This document shows positions 11,403-22,345 of a DNA stretch of 64,000 nucleotides, piece after piece. Within the stretch, counting starts at the first letter, position 1, and each line of letters begins with the position of its first letter. The stretch is from Erinaceus europaeus (Eukaryota > Chordata > Mammalia > Eulipotyphla > Erinaceidae). The stretch covers positions 67,121,760-67,185,759 of the forward strand of contig NC_080162.1 in NCBI RefSeq assembly GCF_950295315.1. The letters run 5' to 3'. The translations under genes and the position numbers were made by a program. The notes below the pieces were generated by a model that was not told where the DNA came from, searched no databases, and worked only from the letters and a program-made list of their open reading frames with translations.

Positions 11403-11584
11403 ATTTTTATATTTGTTTATTTTGATAGAGATAGAAGAAATAAAAAGTAAGTGGGAAATAAAGAGAGAAACCTGCCTTACTGCTCAAGAAGCTTCCCCCA
11501 CTGCAGATGGAAACTTGGGGGCCTATACCAGCGTCCTTGTACCTTGTAACATCTGTGCTCAACTAGGTGTCCCACCACCTGGCC
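11403..11584 (-). mobile_element. SINE-B, minus, with TSD
   Basis: It is flanked by CTAATCTTGTATT (11390-11402) and CTAATCTTCTATT (11585-11597), one mismatch. The body has 'cctgccttactgctcaagaagc', 'gcagatggaaacttggggg' and 'ctcaactaggtgtcccacc'. Confidence 0.82.
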
Positions 11585-11599
11585 CTAATCTTCTATTCT

Positions 11600-12423
11600 T
11601 AACTAATTCAGTTTCTTAGAAGTTAAGAGGGTCTTAAGCTGTGCCTAGACAGTGTAAATTACATAGCAATAAACACTTATGGCCTAATTACTGTGTGCAT
11701 GTCCACATAATTGGTTATGCAAATTTTGGATTTCATTTTATTATCCTTTCTTCTTCAGAACCTCACAATTGCAATGTTTTTAATTTAACCACAAAAAAAT
11801 CTCTTAACATTCAATGTTGACAATAATGTTAGATACCAAGTTATAATTAAATGAAGAATATGTAATCCATATTGGCTGCAGTTCAGCATTTCTCTTAAAT
11901 TGGAATGCTAAGTGGAAAATCAAGTAAATAAAGAAATTGGTCTAAACTTGTGGAATATTAAGCTTCAAAGATGTTGTTTTATGGCAATTTAGTTCATTCC
12001 TGGTGAGAGTTCCTGTATTTATCTTTTGTCCATAACTAATTTAGTGGACTCTTGCCTCATAATGAGCACTGCAAAGAATTCAAGACAATTTAATCAAATA
12101 CATTACTCTAAGGGCAAAAAAAAAAAGATATACAATGAGAACACATAATTAATATATTCATTCTGCTCAATATTATTTTCATAGTAATGAAATTCCCTTT
12201 ACTCTTGTGGATAAAAAATGTTTCCTTGGGAGATCCATAAACTTTTTTTTTTTTTTTTGCCATTGAAAGTTCAAGAAGAATCCTCTGGCCAAATGAAGTC
12301 AATTATAGTTGATCAGCAACAGACTAAGGTAGAGTACATTTGAATAGAAAGTGTAGGACCAGATTATGGTTAAGTGTTAAAAACTTTTTTCTTTTTTCTT
12401 TCTTCTCTCTCTCTCTTCTTTGT
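11600..12423. other. Unique DNA
   Basis: No gene or transposon was recognised. A run of about 16 T residues sits at 12243-12258. Confidence 0.5.
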
Positions 12424-12650
12424 TACTACTATTGAGCAAACTACCTCAAATTTAGTGGCTTAAATAATAATTATTGTTCAAATTCTTGTGGGTTACCTGG
12501 GCTCAGTTGAACAGTACTTTTGCAGGACATGTCATGCAGTGCTGTCAGGTATCATTGGCAACTATATTCATGCGAAAGCTCAGCTGGTGTAGACATTGAA
12601 GATGGTTGCTAATCACTGCATCTACCAATCAGGATTTCAGTCAGAATAGT
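12424..12650. mobile_element. Possible old LTR fragment (MaLR/ERVL-like)
   Basis: 'actacctcaaatttagtggctt' followed by 'attgttcaaattcttgtgggtt' and 'ctcagctggtg' recalls a segment of old mammalian MaLR/ERVL LTRs. Divergence is high and no terminus is visible. Confidence 0.4.
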
Positions 12651-12899
12651 CACGAGGAGTGTCCTTAACACTTCTGTACATGATTTGGGATTTTTGATAG
12701 TAAGATCCAAGCTGTGATGAGAGGTATAATTAAGAGTGAACATTCCAAAAGAGGTAGGAAGGAGTCAAAAATCTCAGGACTACCTCTGAAGACCAAGAAT
12801 ACACTTTAGTCAAATACTGTTGGTCAAGAAATAGTGCTAGATCCTACTCAGATTCAGCTGCTCTTGAAGAGAACCAAGGGAGTCAACCTTGCAGAATTC
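12651..12899. other. Unique DNA
   Basis: No recognisable feature. Confidence 0.45.
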
Positions 12900-13075
12900 T
12901 ATTTGGACCAGCACGATAGCTCACTTGGTTTGTTTGTTTGCTTTGCCATGAACAAAACTCAGATTCAAGCCTTGCACATACTACCTTGAAGGAAGTTTCA
13001 GTGCTGTGGTCTTTCTGTCTGTGTCCTTCTGTCTGAAAAAGTGATCCTGGAGTGGTTAAGCATAAACAATGACAA
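12900..13075 (+). mobile_element. SINE-D, plus
   Basis: 'ggaccagcacgatagctcact', 'tttgccatgaacaaaactcag', 'attcaagccttgcac', 'agtttcagtgctgtggtc' and 'gatcctggagtggtt' match the order of the other SINE-D copies at 39.15 and 48.1 kb. The 90-codon minus ORF here is noncoding. Confidence 0.7.
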
Positions 13076-13555
13076 AACAAAGTCTTGCAAAGTATTAAAC
13101 TTGAAACGGATAGATGAAGACATCTATATAAAAGATAGTCTGTCACAAAGTTCATAGATAAATATTTTAAAGTAATAATGTATCAGCTTAGATATCCACT
13201 ATAACTACTATTGATACTCTTGCTTGGAGTACCACTATGCCTTAGACTATAAAAACAATCATTTAGCTTTTTTTGCATCAGTTTACCCCAAGATTCTCAA
13301 GCAGCCTGTCTCATTAAGTCATACTTCTTAAGTTTCTTTTTATATTTTATGGGCTATTATATCCTTATTGTCTGTTATTATGTATAACCATAGATAAGTA
13401 TACTATCAACACCCTGTAATAGGTACTTAGGGTATAATCAATGATGAAATATGTTATATTAAAAAAAATGACTTGAATTTTCTAATTTGCATAGGCAGAT
13501 ATCCAGAGTGCATATGTGTAGTAATGGATAATAAGAAAATACTAGAAATAACTTT
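13076..13555. other. Unique AT-rich DNA
   Basis: Nothing recognised. Confidence 0.5.
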
Positions 13556-13715
13556 TTAAAATATCTATTTACTTATTATTAAATAGAGACAAATTGAGAA
13601 AGAGAAAGGGAGAGACAACTGCAGTCTTGCTTCCCCATTTGTGAAGCTTTCTTCCTAAAATTGGGGACTAGGGGCTTGAACCCAGGTCCTTGCACACTGG
13701 CCCCTGGCACTAGAA
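13556..13715 (-). mobile_element. SINE-B, old, minus
   Basis: 'tagagacaaattgagaaagag', 'cagtcttgcttccccatttgtgaagc' and 'ggggactaggggcttgaaccc' mark a reversed SINE-B body. The head is degraded. Confidence 0.75.
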
Positions 13716-14394
13716 TAAACTTACTTAAAGATATTGTAACAAGCCAAATTTACTGACATAAGCTCATTAAATAAGGGTCTGCATTAATATTGTGTATTGG
13801 GGTATAGAAAGGAATCTGACAGCTTGTTTGCTTAGCTAAAACATGGTTTCTTTAAAGACCTCCATGTTCATCTCCTATCTCTGTAGTGTACCTCAAATTG
13901 AAATGGTGGCCACTGCATTGGGAAACCTATATAAAATAAACATAATTGAATTATAAGGTGGCAGGATCCAAGTAGTGACATGAAACAGATAAAAACAAGT
14001 TAGCTGTTTATCATGATGAACACTGGAATCAAAGCAACAAGTAGAGTTGCCCAACTTTTTAAAACCTATTGATCATGTTATTTCTGAAAATGAAATAGGA
14101 ATTACTTTTCATTTGAGATGTTGGAGTGAAAATAGTTTAGATTTATGAACAGAGATCTAACCAGAGTCTTAAAAACAGAAAGTTAACACCTCTAAACAAT
14201 ACTTTGACCTCAGTAGATGTACAAATTTTGAATTTCTTGAAGGAAAAGACTATACCCCCTTGAAAGACTCAGTGTATATACTACCAATAATCATACTATT
14301 AGTCATTCTCTCAGACTTTCCAAAAAGGACCTGTGGACTTTTACTAGAATAAGTATATACTGAAGAGAAGGAAAATAACTATAATTCTCTTTTT
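13716..14394. other. Unique DNA
   Basis: No repeat or gene was recognised. Confidence 0.5.
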
Positions 14395-15990
14395 TCTTTC
14401 TATTTTTTTTAGTGATTTAATAATCATCGACAAGATCGTAGGATAAGAGGGGTACAATTCCATACAGTTCCCACCACCAGAGCACAATTCCCACTCCCAG
14501 AGTTATCCCTCTGGGAGTATGGACCAAAGATCTTGATGGGGTGCAGAAGGTGGGAGGTCTGGCTTCTGGAATTGCTTCTCTGCTGCACATGGGCATTGAC
14601 AGGTCAAGTCATATCCCTAGCCTGTTTTAATCTTTCCTTCATGGGGTAAGGTTCTACAGAGGTGGGGTTAGAGGACTCATTGGTGAGGTTGTCTGTCTAA
14701 TGAATTCAAGTTGGTGTCATGATAGCTTTGAAACTTGGTGGCTGATAGACATTAAGATATAAAGCAGACCAATTTTTTAATAATCAAGAACCTAAAGGTA
14801 AGAATATAGTAGATGAGATTTGGGGTTTTTATGTTGGAAGAAGCTACAAAGTCTGTTTCAGGTATATTCCAAGGGGCTCATAACTCTATAATTTTTGCCT
14901 GAGCCCCATAGTGTGCTAGTGGGCTAAAAATATTGTCTGGGAGGATTGTGTCAGATTTAATAATAGGACTAGAAAGCTGGATCAGGGCAGAGAGTAGCTC
15001 CCAAATATGGGACAAGTATATAAATCCCATTAACTGTAAACCCCATCGATCTGACCTATTCATATTCAGCATAGGAGCCTATGTAACTTCTGCATCGCTG
15101 TCAGTCTGAGCTCTCATTCTAGGCTGCACTCATTTCACAACTAGTCTTCCTTCAGTGGCAGGGTATGCTGACCAAACCTCCCTTCAGAGAATGGGGCAAT
15201 TTCTGGGTAATGTCCTGTATAGGCCCACAAAAGGGTTTATGATGTTTTTGCTGAAGATAACCAATGATGGTGGGATCTGTTAGAGGTCTAGGATCATTAT
15301 ATCTTTGTGAGAATTCCAGCATCCTCTGACTACAGCCCCAAATGATGGGGTGGCCTGGTAGTGACCAAAAGGGCCATCATTAGAGTGTGCTAGTCTCTTG
15401 CTTTTATCCAGCTTTTGTAGTCCTTACTTGGGATGCATTGGATCGATCTTCTCGTGGTGCATCCCGTGAGTACCCATTCATTGGGGAAACTGATGATCCT
15501 TCCTAGACGACTGAATCCACATGGATCCCAGTCACTTTCAAAGCCAGCAACAAGCAGCTCCTGACAGCTTTCAACCTGACGCTGTTGACTGGCTATGGAA
15601 GAAGGGCAAATGCTAGAAGAAGAAGTCCTTACTTTATCTGACACGGTTATACTTAGAGTGACTGAAGGATGTGAAATAAGAAGTAAGTGGTGGTAGTATC
15701 TAAGTTTAAGTAGAAAATATCTGATTAAGTAATCTATTTCATCTTTTTTAGGTCTTTCTACTTGCTTGCTGCACTTACTGAGTAACTGTTGACTACTGTG
15801 CCCTTTTACTTTAAGGTATAAATTTTCACCTAACTTATGGATACATGTGCACATGTGCCCTATCTCATGAGCTCTGGTCTATACCTAGGTTCTATAACTT
15901 TTTTTAGGAGATGTGCCACCTGAAATGGAACTAAGGTATCCTATGAGCTAGAGATGGTCTCACCTGAGTATTAGCTTTGGAGGATTCTTG
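14395..15990 (-). mobile_element. Long old L1 3' region, minus (1.6 kb)
   Basis: This is the longest L1 tail in the window. It has the shared 3' terminal blocks at 14440-14900, then a further segment ('taaaccccatcgatctgacc', 'agcctatgtaacttctgcatc', 'caaatgatggggtggcctgg'), and ends near 'gtctcacctgagtatt', which matches the 9.58-kb copy. It contains the longest ORF of the window (154 codons, 15390-15854 minus). That ORF has no L1 ORF2, retroviral or other recognisable motif and is read as a chance frame in UTR-like sequence. Confidence 0.75.
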
Positions 15991-16320
15991 AAAATTCACA
16001 TAAATACACATGCATTATTTTATTCATTTTGGCAGTAATAAAATATATATTTTAAAATGAGAATTGTTAAATTTGCTTCAAACTTAAATTTGCAATACTA
16101 GTACCATATTCTGTTAGTGAAATATTGCATGTATTTAAAACATTTTAAAATTCTACTATTATTTATGTGATATAACAATATTTTTCTGTGATGTGATTTG
16201 TATGAAGAATTAAAATTAAAACTATCATATTTTTAGCATCAGGATATTACAGAATCTTTGGCTATTATTTTAGGGCATGTGAATTGATTTCATTCTGACT
16301 AAATTACTATTCATCTTTTC
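15991..16320. other. AT-rich unique DNA
   Basis: Nothing recognised. Confidence 0.5.
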
Positions 16321-16860
16321 AGATATTTGAGAGTGAAATAACCCTTGAAATCCTGCTGAGAAGAACCCACAAAATCCATTCCTCTGACCCCTGCTGGCAT
16401 TTCAGATGTGCACCTTAGAAGAAGTGCTTCACAGCAGTTTTAAGGTTTCTAAACCTTTTGTAGAATTCAAAACAAGAACAGAATATCAGCAGCATTTGGA
16501 AATGTGTTTTAAATTAACATAGAAATTTGAAAAGCCTCAAGTCAAGCTGAAATGAGCGAACTTCATTTTGAATGCAGAAAGGTCTGCTTCAGCTATCATC
16601 AATGCAAGATATACAGTTAAATTTGAACTTTTTTTTTTTCATAAGGAATCACATCTTTTGATAACTGAAACAGTGCCTCTGGGATCTGATCCAAAATGGC
16701 AGACATTATGTAGCAAACCCAAGGGGGAAAAGAAATTGCTGAAAAATCATAAGGCCACTTCTACCTTTGAAAGAAATTGCTTCAGAGATCTCAAAATAGT
16801 CCAGAGATGCCAATCAGAGGTTAGTTGCGAATGAAGATAAGTTATTGTTCCATGTAATGT
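16321..16860. other. Repeat-free unique segment
   Basis: Mixed-composition sequence with no transposon signature. The 88-codon plus ORF at 16568-16834 has no recognisable domain. A TT run interrupts it at 16629-16639. A conserved non-coding role is possible but unsupported without alignment. Confidence 0.35.
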
Positions 16861-17430
16861 GAAGCTCTCTCCCCCCTTCAACCTTCTCCTTCCCCAAAAC
16901 CTTATTGTGTGTGGATAATTTCATAGGCTTTGAGTTTCTGAGGGATCTAGAGCCAGAATGAATATTGCAGCAAACTAAATTAGAGGTCTTATCTGAGGAG
17001 GCATCTGAAAAGAATAAAGTTAAATAGAGTAATGGGATGAGAAAACCTTATGTCTGCACATGGCAAAAGTTTCTCATTTCTTAAACTGCAAGCAGAATTT
17101 TTAAGAATGTTCCTCCTGCCAATCATCTGAATCAAATTTAATATAATTTTTTCAAGATAATCACATATAGCTACAGTAAAGGTAGAGCTGTCAAGATAAT
17201 CAGCTGTAGGTTTTGAAAATATTCTAAAAGCCCCACTACAAGACATGTTACCTAATAACTGCCTAAGATTTAGTCTCATACACCAAAGTTATAGACTTAG
17301 CATCTCCTAAAGGTTGCTAGTAAGTAGTTCTTTTCATTTTAATCAAGAAACAGTAATAATAGTAATGGAGGCTATAATTAATCTTTAGTACCTATCACAG
17401 ATTTTATGTGAAGTATTATAGGATTATTAA
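16861..17430. other. Unique DNA
   Basis: No repeat recognised. The 96-codon minus ORF at 16989-17279 shows no known domain. Confidence 0.45.
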
Positions 17431-17440
17431 GAAATGTAGG

Positions 17441-17671
17441 GGGCTGGCAGTACCATACCTGGTTGAGTGTACACATTCTATGCACAAGGACATGGGTTCA
17501 AGCCCCTGGTCCCCACCTCTAGGGAGAGTCCTCATGAGTGGTGAAGTCACTGCAGGCAGTGATGCAGGTGTCATTTTTTCTCTCCCTCCATATCACCCCT
17601 TGCCCTCTCAGTTTTCCTGTCTGTGTCCAAACTAAATAAATAAAAATAAAGTTAAAAATACTTTAAAAAGA
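17441..17671 (+). mobile_element. SINE-B with TSD
   Basis: GAAATGTAGG flanks it at 17431-17440 and 17672-17681. The head 'gggctggcagtaccatacctgg' is followed by 'gggttcaagcccctggtcc', the C/T block and an AAATAAATAAA tail. Confidence 0.88.
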
Positions 17672-17681
17672 GAAATGTAGG

Positions 17682-18464
17682 ATTTAATTGCTACTGTGTG
17701 GGTATGCATATAAATTCTATATCAATTGACAAATTTATTCATTTGGAAAGACTTACTTTAAAATATCTTTTTTTAAAGACTTATAACTCCTTTAGTTCTC
17801 TATTCTGTAAAGTTTATTTGGTTACCAACCTTTCCAAATTTTCTGCAAAATCTGTTGTTGACTCCCCACCACCACCACCCAGAGATAGAGCCGCTTTGCC
17901 AAATAAGGCAATACGCGACTTATAAGGAGATTTTAATGTGTATGTTGGCTTTAGTTCATATGAATGGTCTGCTGAAAATATGCAATTTATCCAGCTGATT
18001 TTCATCTTAAGTAATGATGGAATTTTCATCTTTGGTAGCTATGGCAACTGAACCATAAGGCCAGATTAAAGTGCAGGACTGATGCTAAGAACTTTGGCCA
18101 TACCAGTGAGTCTAGTGAAATCCCTATTCTTTTGGAATCTCTGTGCATGAAGTCAGTTCAAGTAGAGGACACTGGTGAAGTATGAACAGAACACATAGTG
18201 AGTGTGAGTTAGTTGCCACATAGTTATTGGATTTCAAAAGGATGCTATGAGCCTAATTCTGTGAAAGCATTTATGAAAGTAAGTTTGAAAGGTTTGGGAG
18301 AATTAACACAAAGACTTAAGAACACCTTGGGTTTCTATTTCAGTAATACTACACAACTAATTTTATCTTGGCGGAATCTTGATCTTTCAACCTCAGATTC
18401 TTTCTTTGAAGAGCACTCCTTACATATATATCAACATTTTATACAGAAAACTTCCAACAATCAA
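17682..18464. other. Unique DNA
   Basis: No transposon recognised. A (CCA)n-like run at 17867-17880 gives a poly-Pro/poly-Gly frame in the ORFs there. The 93-codon ORF at 18213-18494 runs into the next SINE and is not supported as coding. Confidence 0.5.
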
Positions 18465-18685
18465 GGACTGGGTGGTGGTGGTGCACCTGGTTGAGTGCAC
18501 ATGTCATAATGTGCAAGGACACAAGTTCAAGCCCCCAGCCCCCACCTGCAGGGGGAACACTTCACAGTGGGGAAGCAGTGTTGCAGGTATCTCTCTGTCT
18601 CTCTCTCTTTCTGTCACACCCTTCTCACTCAATTTCTGGCTGTATCTATCCAATAAATAAAAAAGATAAGTAAAAAAAAAATTTA
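18465..18685 (+). mobile_element. SINE-B, plus
   Basis: 'ggtggtggtggtgcacctgg', 'caagttcaagcccccagcc', 'cacctgcagggggaac', a pyrimidine block and 'ctatccaataaataaa' give a full-length element. Its three short ORFs are SINE frames. Confidence 0.88.
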
Positions 18686-18780
18686 AGTAAAGGCATAAAA
18701 TTCCCTTGATTTTATCCCCCCCAAATGAAGTGATAGTGTTTATATTATTACTGTATATTTTATGAAATGTTGAGATTTCT

Positions 18781-18800
18781 TATATATATATATATATATA
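18781..18800. repeat. (TA)n microsatellite
   Basis: Ten TA units. Confidence 0.92.
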
Positions 18801-18851
18801 CAGCAGTACCATTTGTGTAATTTGCCAAGAAAAAGTGTATTCTGACTTTAA

Positions 18852-19127
18852 AAAATATATATTCCCTTTTGTTGCCCTTGTTGTTTTATTGTTATAGTTC
18901 TTATTGTTGTCAACATTTTTGGATAGGACAGAGAGAAATGGAGAGAGGAGGGGAAGACAGATAGGGGAAGAGAAAGATAGACACCTGCAGACCTGCTTCA
19001 CCACCTGTGAAGCGACTCCTCTGCAGGTGGGGAGCTGGGGGCTCGAACCTGGATCCTTATGTCAGTCCTTGCACTTTGCGCCACGTGTGTGTGTGCTTAA
19101 CCCTCTGCGCTACCACTTGACTCCCGT
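18852..19127 (-). mobile_element. SINE-A, minus
   Basis: A 'ttcccttttgttgccc' tail is followed by 'aggacagagagaaatggagag', 'cctgcttcacc', 'ctgcaggtggggagc', the reversed B box 'gctcgaacc' and a head ending 'cttgactcccg'. A weak TSD is TTCTGACTTT / TTCTAACTTT. A TG run sits in the head near 19085. Confidence 0.9.
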
Positions 19128-19254
19128 TTTCTAACTTTTTTAATAATGTGAAGTGATCAGTAAAAGTTATCACTTTGGAAAATTTAGAGTCATGTGTTCA
19201 TCACAGACTATAGGTAGAAATAAAAACAGATAGGTCATCATAAGAAATTAGTGT
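19128..19254. other. Unique DNA
   Basis: No feature recognised. Confidence 0.45.
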
Positions 19255-19990
19255 AATTACTATTTTTTTGACACTAGAGTGTAGGTTACACAATTATAAG
19301 ATAACAATGCACATTTCCATACCACACCCACCACCAAAGTTCTGTGTCCCCACCTTGACACCTCCCAACTTCTCAAAGATGGTTTCACTCATATGTGAAA
19401 TCTAGGGAACTGATACATTTGACCTTGGAAAAAAAAAAAAGCAAAAGTAAGCAAACTGTTTCTCTCACAAGTCTTAGAAAGTTTGCTTGCTTTTTTTTTT
19501 TTTTTCAAAGTCAAATGTATCAGTTCTCTATATTTCACATATGAGTGAAAGCATCTGATCATTCATGCCTTTACCTATTTTGTTAAGCACAATCGCCTCC
19601 AGTTCTGTCCATTTTGTTCCAAAGGTCCCAATATTATCTGGGTTTTTTTTTTTTTAATTACAGAGTTGTATTCCTTGGAATCTATACCCCATAACTTCTT
19701 TAAACAGTCATCTGTTTATTGGAATTTAGGCTACTTCCAATCTTCCAAAGGGGCTGCACCAGTTTTCATTCCACCAGCAGCGGTGTAGCAGAGCTCCTTT
19801 TTCTCCACTACGTCTCCAACACCTGTCATTTCCCAGTTTGTTGATATAAGCTATTCTGTCAGGTGTGAAATGGAATCTCAGTGTAATTTTAATTTACCTT
19901 TCTCTAATGATAAGTGGAGCATTTCTTCATGTGTCTGTTAGCCATGTGCATTTATTCTTTAGAAAACTGTTTAGTGTTAAAATTGCTATT
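19255..19990 (-). mobile_element. L1 ORF2/3' UTR fragment, minus, with internal foldback duplication
   Basis: The right part (19560-19990) is the antisense of the conserved C-terminal ORF2 region of mammalian L1: 'ccattttgttccaaagg', 'gttgtattccttggaat', 'tcattccaccagcag', 'ttcttcatgtgtctgttagcc'. The left part is 3' UTR. Between them lies an inverted duplication, listed separately. The reading frame is broken and no protein is expected. Confidence 0.85.
19378..19555. repeat. Inverted repeat (foldback) inside L1
   Basis: The left arm, about 19378-19456, contains 'actcatatgtgaaatctagg'. The right arm, about 19481-19555, contains its near reverse complement. A loop of about 24 bases separates them. 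The poly-A of one arm pairs with the poly-T of the other. Confidence 0.9.
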
Positions 19991-19995
19991 TTAAG

Positions 19996-20255
19996 GGCCG
20001 GATGGTGGCGCACCTGGTTGAGTGCATATGTTATAGTGCACAAGGATCCAGGTTTGAGGCCCTGGTCCCCACCTGCAGGGGGAAAGCTTCACAAGTGGTG
20101 AAGCAGGGCTGCAGATGTCTCTCTGTTCCTCTATCTCCCCTTCCTCTCAATTTCTGGCTGTCTCTATCCAATAAATAAAAAATAAAGATATAAAGATAAT
20201 AAAAAATATAAAGATAATAAAAAATGGGAAAAAAAGAATTTATTTATAAAAAAAG
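19996..20255 (+). mobile_element. SINE-B with TSD
   Basis: It is flanked by AATTGCTATTTTAAG (19981-19995) and AATTGCTTTTTTAAG (20256-20270), 14 of 15 identical. The element is complete, with head, body, pyrimidine block and a long AAATAAA/AAAGATAA tail. It interrupts the end of the L1 fragment. Confidence 0.92.
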
Positions 20256-20270
20256 AATTGCTTTTTTAAG

Positions 20271-20447
20271 ACTTAAAGAGTTTATACTTAATGCCTTACT
20301 CTGATTGGCAATAGTAAGGTAATTAAGAGTTTTAAGTGGAGAAGCAGTGAGATGAAGATAACATTTCAAAGGATGGTATCAATTTGCTGGGTGTGTGAAC
20401 AAGGAACCCCTGTGGCTCTGACTCAGGACTCATCATCAGTTGCTTTT
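20271..20447. other. Unique DNA
   Basis: No feature recognised. Confidence 0.45.
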
Positions 20448-20925
20448 TTTTTAATTTATTTTTTTAGAAAGGCTAAATTAACAAAACCATAGGGTAGGAG
20501 GGGTACAACTCCACACAATTCCCACCACCCAATCTCCATATCCCATCCCCTCCCCTGATAGCTTTCCCATTCTCTATCCCTCTGGGAGCATGGACCCAGG
20601 GTCATTGTGGGTTGCAGAAGGTGGAAGGTCTGGCTTCTGTAATTGCTTCCCTGCTGAACATGGACGTTGACTGGTTGGTCCATACTCTCAGTCTGCCTCT
20701 CTTTTTCCTTAGTAGGGTGGGTCTCTGGGGAAGCAGAGCTCCAGGACATATTGGTGGGGTCTTCAGTCCAGGGAAGCCTGGCCGGCATCCTGATGACATC
20801 TGGAACCTGGTGGCTGAAAAGAGAGTTAACATACAAAACCAAACAAATTGTTGAGCAATCATGAACCTAAAGCTTGGAATAGTGGAGAGGAAGTGTTGGG
20901 GGGGGTACTCACTGCAAACCAAATG
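20448..20925 (-). mobile_element. Young L1 3' end, minus, 5' truncated
   Basis: It is nearly identical in layout to the 9.0-kb copy: 'aacaaaaccatagggtaggagg', 'ccctctgggagcatggaccc', 'gttgactggttggtcc', 'aaattgttgagcaatcatg'. It stops at 'gtactcactgcaaacc'. I see no clear target duplication. The 118- and 128-codon minus ORFs are UTR frames. Confidence 0.87.
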
Positions 20926-21002
20926 TATATATGTATATTCTTTTTTCTTTGAGGTCACTTCCCATCACATTTTGAACTAATGAACACCAAGTAGCTCTGA
21001 TA

Positions 21003-21645
21003 TGTCGGGCTAGTGACACAAGAGAGATGATCCAGGAATCCAGCTTGTGGTGGTGAGGTCGTTCAAATCTTTATTCATTCGAGTGCCCTAGAGTCAGGCG
21101 GTAGCACAGTGGGTTAAGTGCACATGGCACAATGTATAAGGGCTGGCATAAGGATCCTGGTCAGAATGTGTGCACTCTTGGAGGCCGGAAAACAGAAGTC
21201 GCAAGTCCTAAATGGAAGTGGCTTGACAATACCATACATTGTTAGGAAAGGGGCGGAGAAAGGTAAAATGGTACTGGGAAAGGTAGGAACTTCCTTAGCA
21301 ACTGTTGCAAGGGGTCTAACTGGTAGGATTAATAATACCCTGCAGTCTTGAGGTTAGGAAATGAATATATCAAATGAGCAGAATGGGTGGTGAAATAGGG
21401 AGACCTTAAGTCATTTGTTAGACAAAGTAGGACATTGATATGTAGATAATAAAAGAGTGGGTCATTGTATCAAGGAATGGAGAGCTGGCTTAATGTTTTA
21501 AGGAATGCAGAGCCCCGGAGGCAGAAAAATGCAGGGTTTCTGGAGGCAGGGAGTAGCTGACAGGGAAGTGAAAACTGGGACCCATACTTTCTCTCCAGCT
21601 CAACCTTAGCAAGAGGGAGTCTGACAGGGAGAATCATTTCCTCAG
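21003..21645 (-). mobile_element. Probable LTR of an endogenous retrovirus, minus
   Basis: On the minus strand the block ends GCCCGACA, as the 60.6-kb LTR ends GCCGACA. It has an AATAAA at 21070-21075 (antisense TTTATT) about 70 bases from that end. The upstream part is mixed-composition, unlike the AT-rich surroundings. I place the outer 5' end near 21645 only from the TGAGGAAATG start, and no matching flanking duplication is visible. Noncoding; no gag, pol or env is present. Confidence 0.6.
21090..21165 (+). mobile_element. SINE-A head embedded in the LTR-like block
   Basis: 'gagtcaggcggtagcacagtgg' to 'ggcataaggatcctggtc' is the 5' head of SINE-A, without the body or A-rich tail that would follow. 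It lies between the LTR polyadenylation signal and its U3-like part. Confidence 0.75.
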
Positions 21646-21717
21646 TTCCCCATTTTTCAATAGGAAAAACTTCACCATGCTCAACCTACTTCTCACAGTA
21701 TTCCCAGCACTGATTCA

Positions 21718-21930
21718 CTTTTTTTTTTGTTTTAGTTTCTTTCTTCTCCTTTCCTCCCATCTCTTCCACACCCTCCTTCCTTTCTTTCCCTCTCTTTCTT
21801 CTTTCTTTCTTTCCTTCCCCTTCATCTTCCTTTCCATGCTCCCTTTCTCTCTCCTTTTTTTCCTCCTTTATTCTTTTTTTCTCCCTATTTTCCTTCCTTT
21901 TTTTCTTTTCTTCCTTTTTGCCATAACATT
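21718..21930. repeat. Long polypyrimidine tract
   Basis: About 210 bases are almost purely C/T on the plus strand, with many TTTC, TTCC and CTTT units. The 100-codon ORF at 21677-21979 (Phe/Leu/Ser-rich) is its translation and not a protein. Confidence 0.85.
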
Positions 21931-22045
21931 GTTCAGATCTGATTTATGGTATCTGATTTATGCTGGGGATTGGACCTGAAACTATGAAGCCTCTAACATG
22001 AGCCATTGCATAACCATTGTGTTATCATCTAGACTCTGCCATTTA
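21931..22045 (-). mobile_element. SINE-C, minus, decayed
   Basis: 'catgagccattgcataaccattgtgtt' and 'ggggattggacctgaaactatg' are the reversed head and B-box region of SINE-C. The adjacent pyrimidine tract may be its expanded tail. Confidence 0.6.
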
Positions 22046-22049
22046 GTTT

Positions 22050-22202
22050 TTTTAATTTAATATAATTTTATTAATTATTTAATAATGATTTACAATATTA
22101 TGAGATTACAGAGATTTAGTTTCATACTTCATTGACTACCAAAATTCTGTACCTTCCTCTCTCCACAGGTGAATACCACCCTACTTCTCAGAAAAGTTGG
22201 GT
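22050..22202 (-). mobile_element. L1 3' terminal fragment, minus
   Basis: 'atgatttacaatattatgag', 'ttcatacttcattgactacc' and 'caaaattctgtaccttcctc' match the start of the L1 fragments at 19.26 and 54.77 kb. Confidence 0.7.
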
Positions 22203-22345
22203 TACTATTTTAGCAAAATGGTTATGCAAATAACTTCCATGCCTGAGGCTACAAGGTCCTAGTTTAATTCCCAGCACCATTATAAAGCAGAACTGAACAG
22301 TAAGTCATCTCATAAAAACAAATGAAAAAAATAAAATAAAAGTGT
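22203..22345 (+). mobile_element. SINE-C inserted in L1
   Basis: 'aaaatggttatgcaaataac', 'gcctgaggctacaaggtcc', 'aattcccagcaccattataaagc' and an AAATAAAATAAAA tail mark a plus SINE-C splitting the L1 material. Confidence 0.78.

Noticed and set aside
15390..15854. Longest conventional ORF outside SINEs, 154 codons, minus strand
   Set aside because: It lies within a long L1 3' region and has no reverse transcriptase, endonuclease or other recognisable motif. Neighbouring shared blocks show that this is UTR-like repeat sequence.
20456..20958. 118- and 128-codon minus ORFs
   Set aside because: They translate the L1 3' UTR; closely similar peptides appear at 2.1 and 9.1 kb for the same reason.
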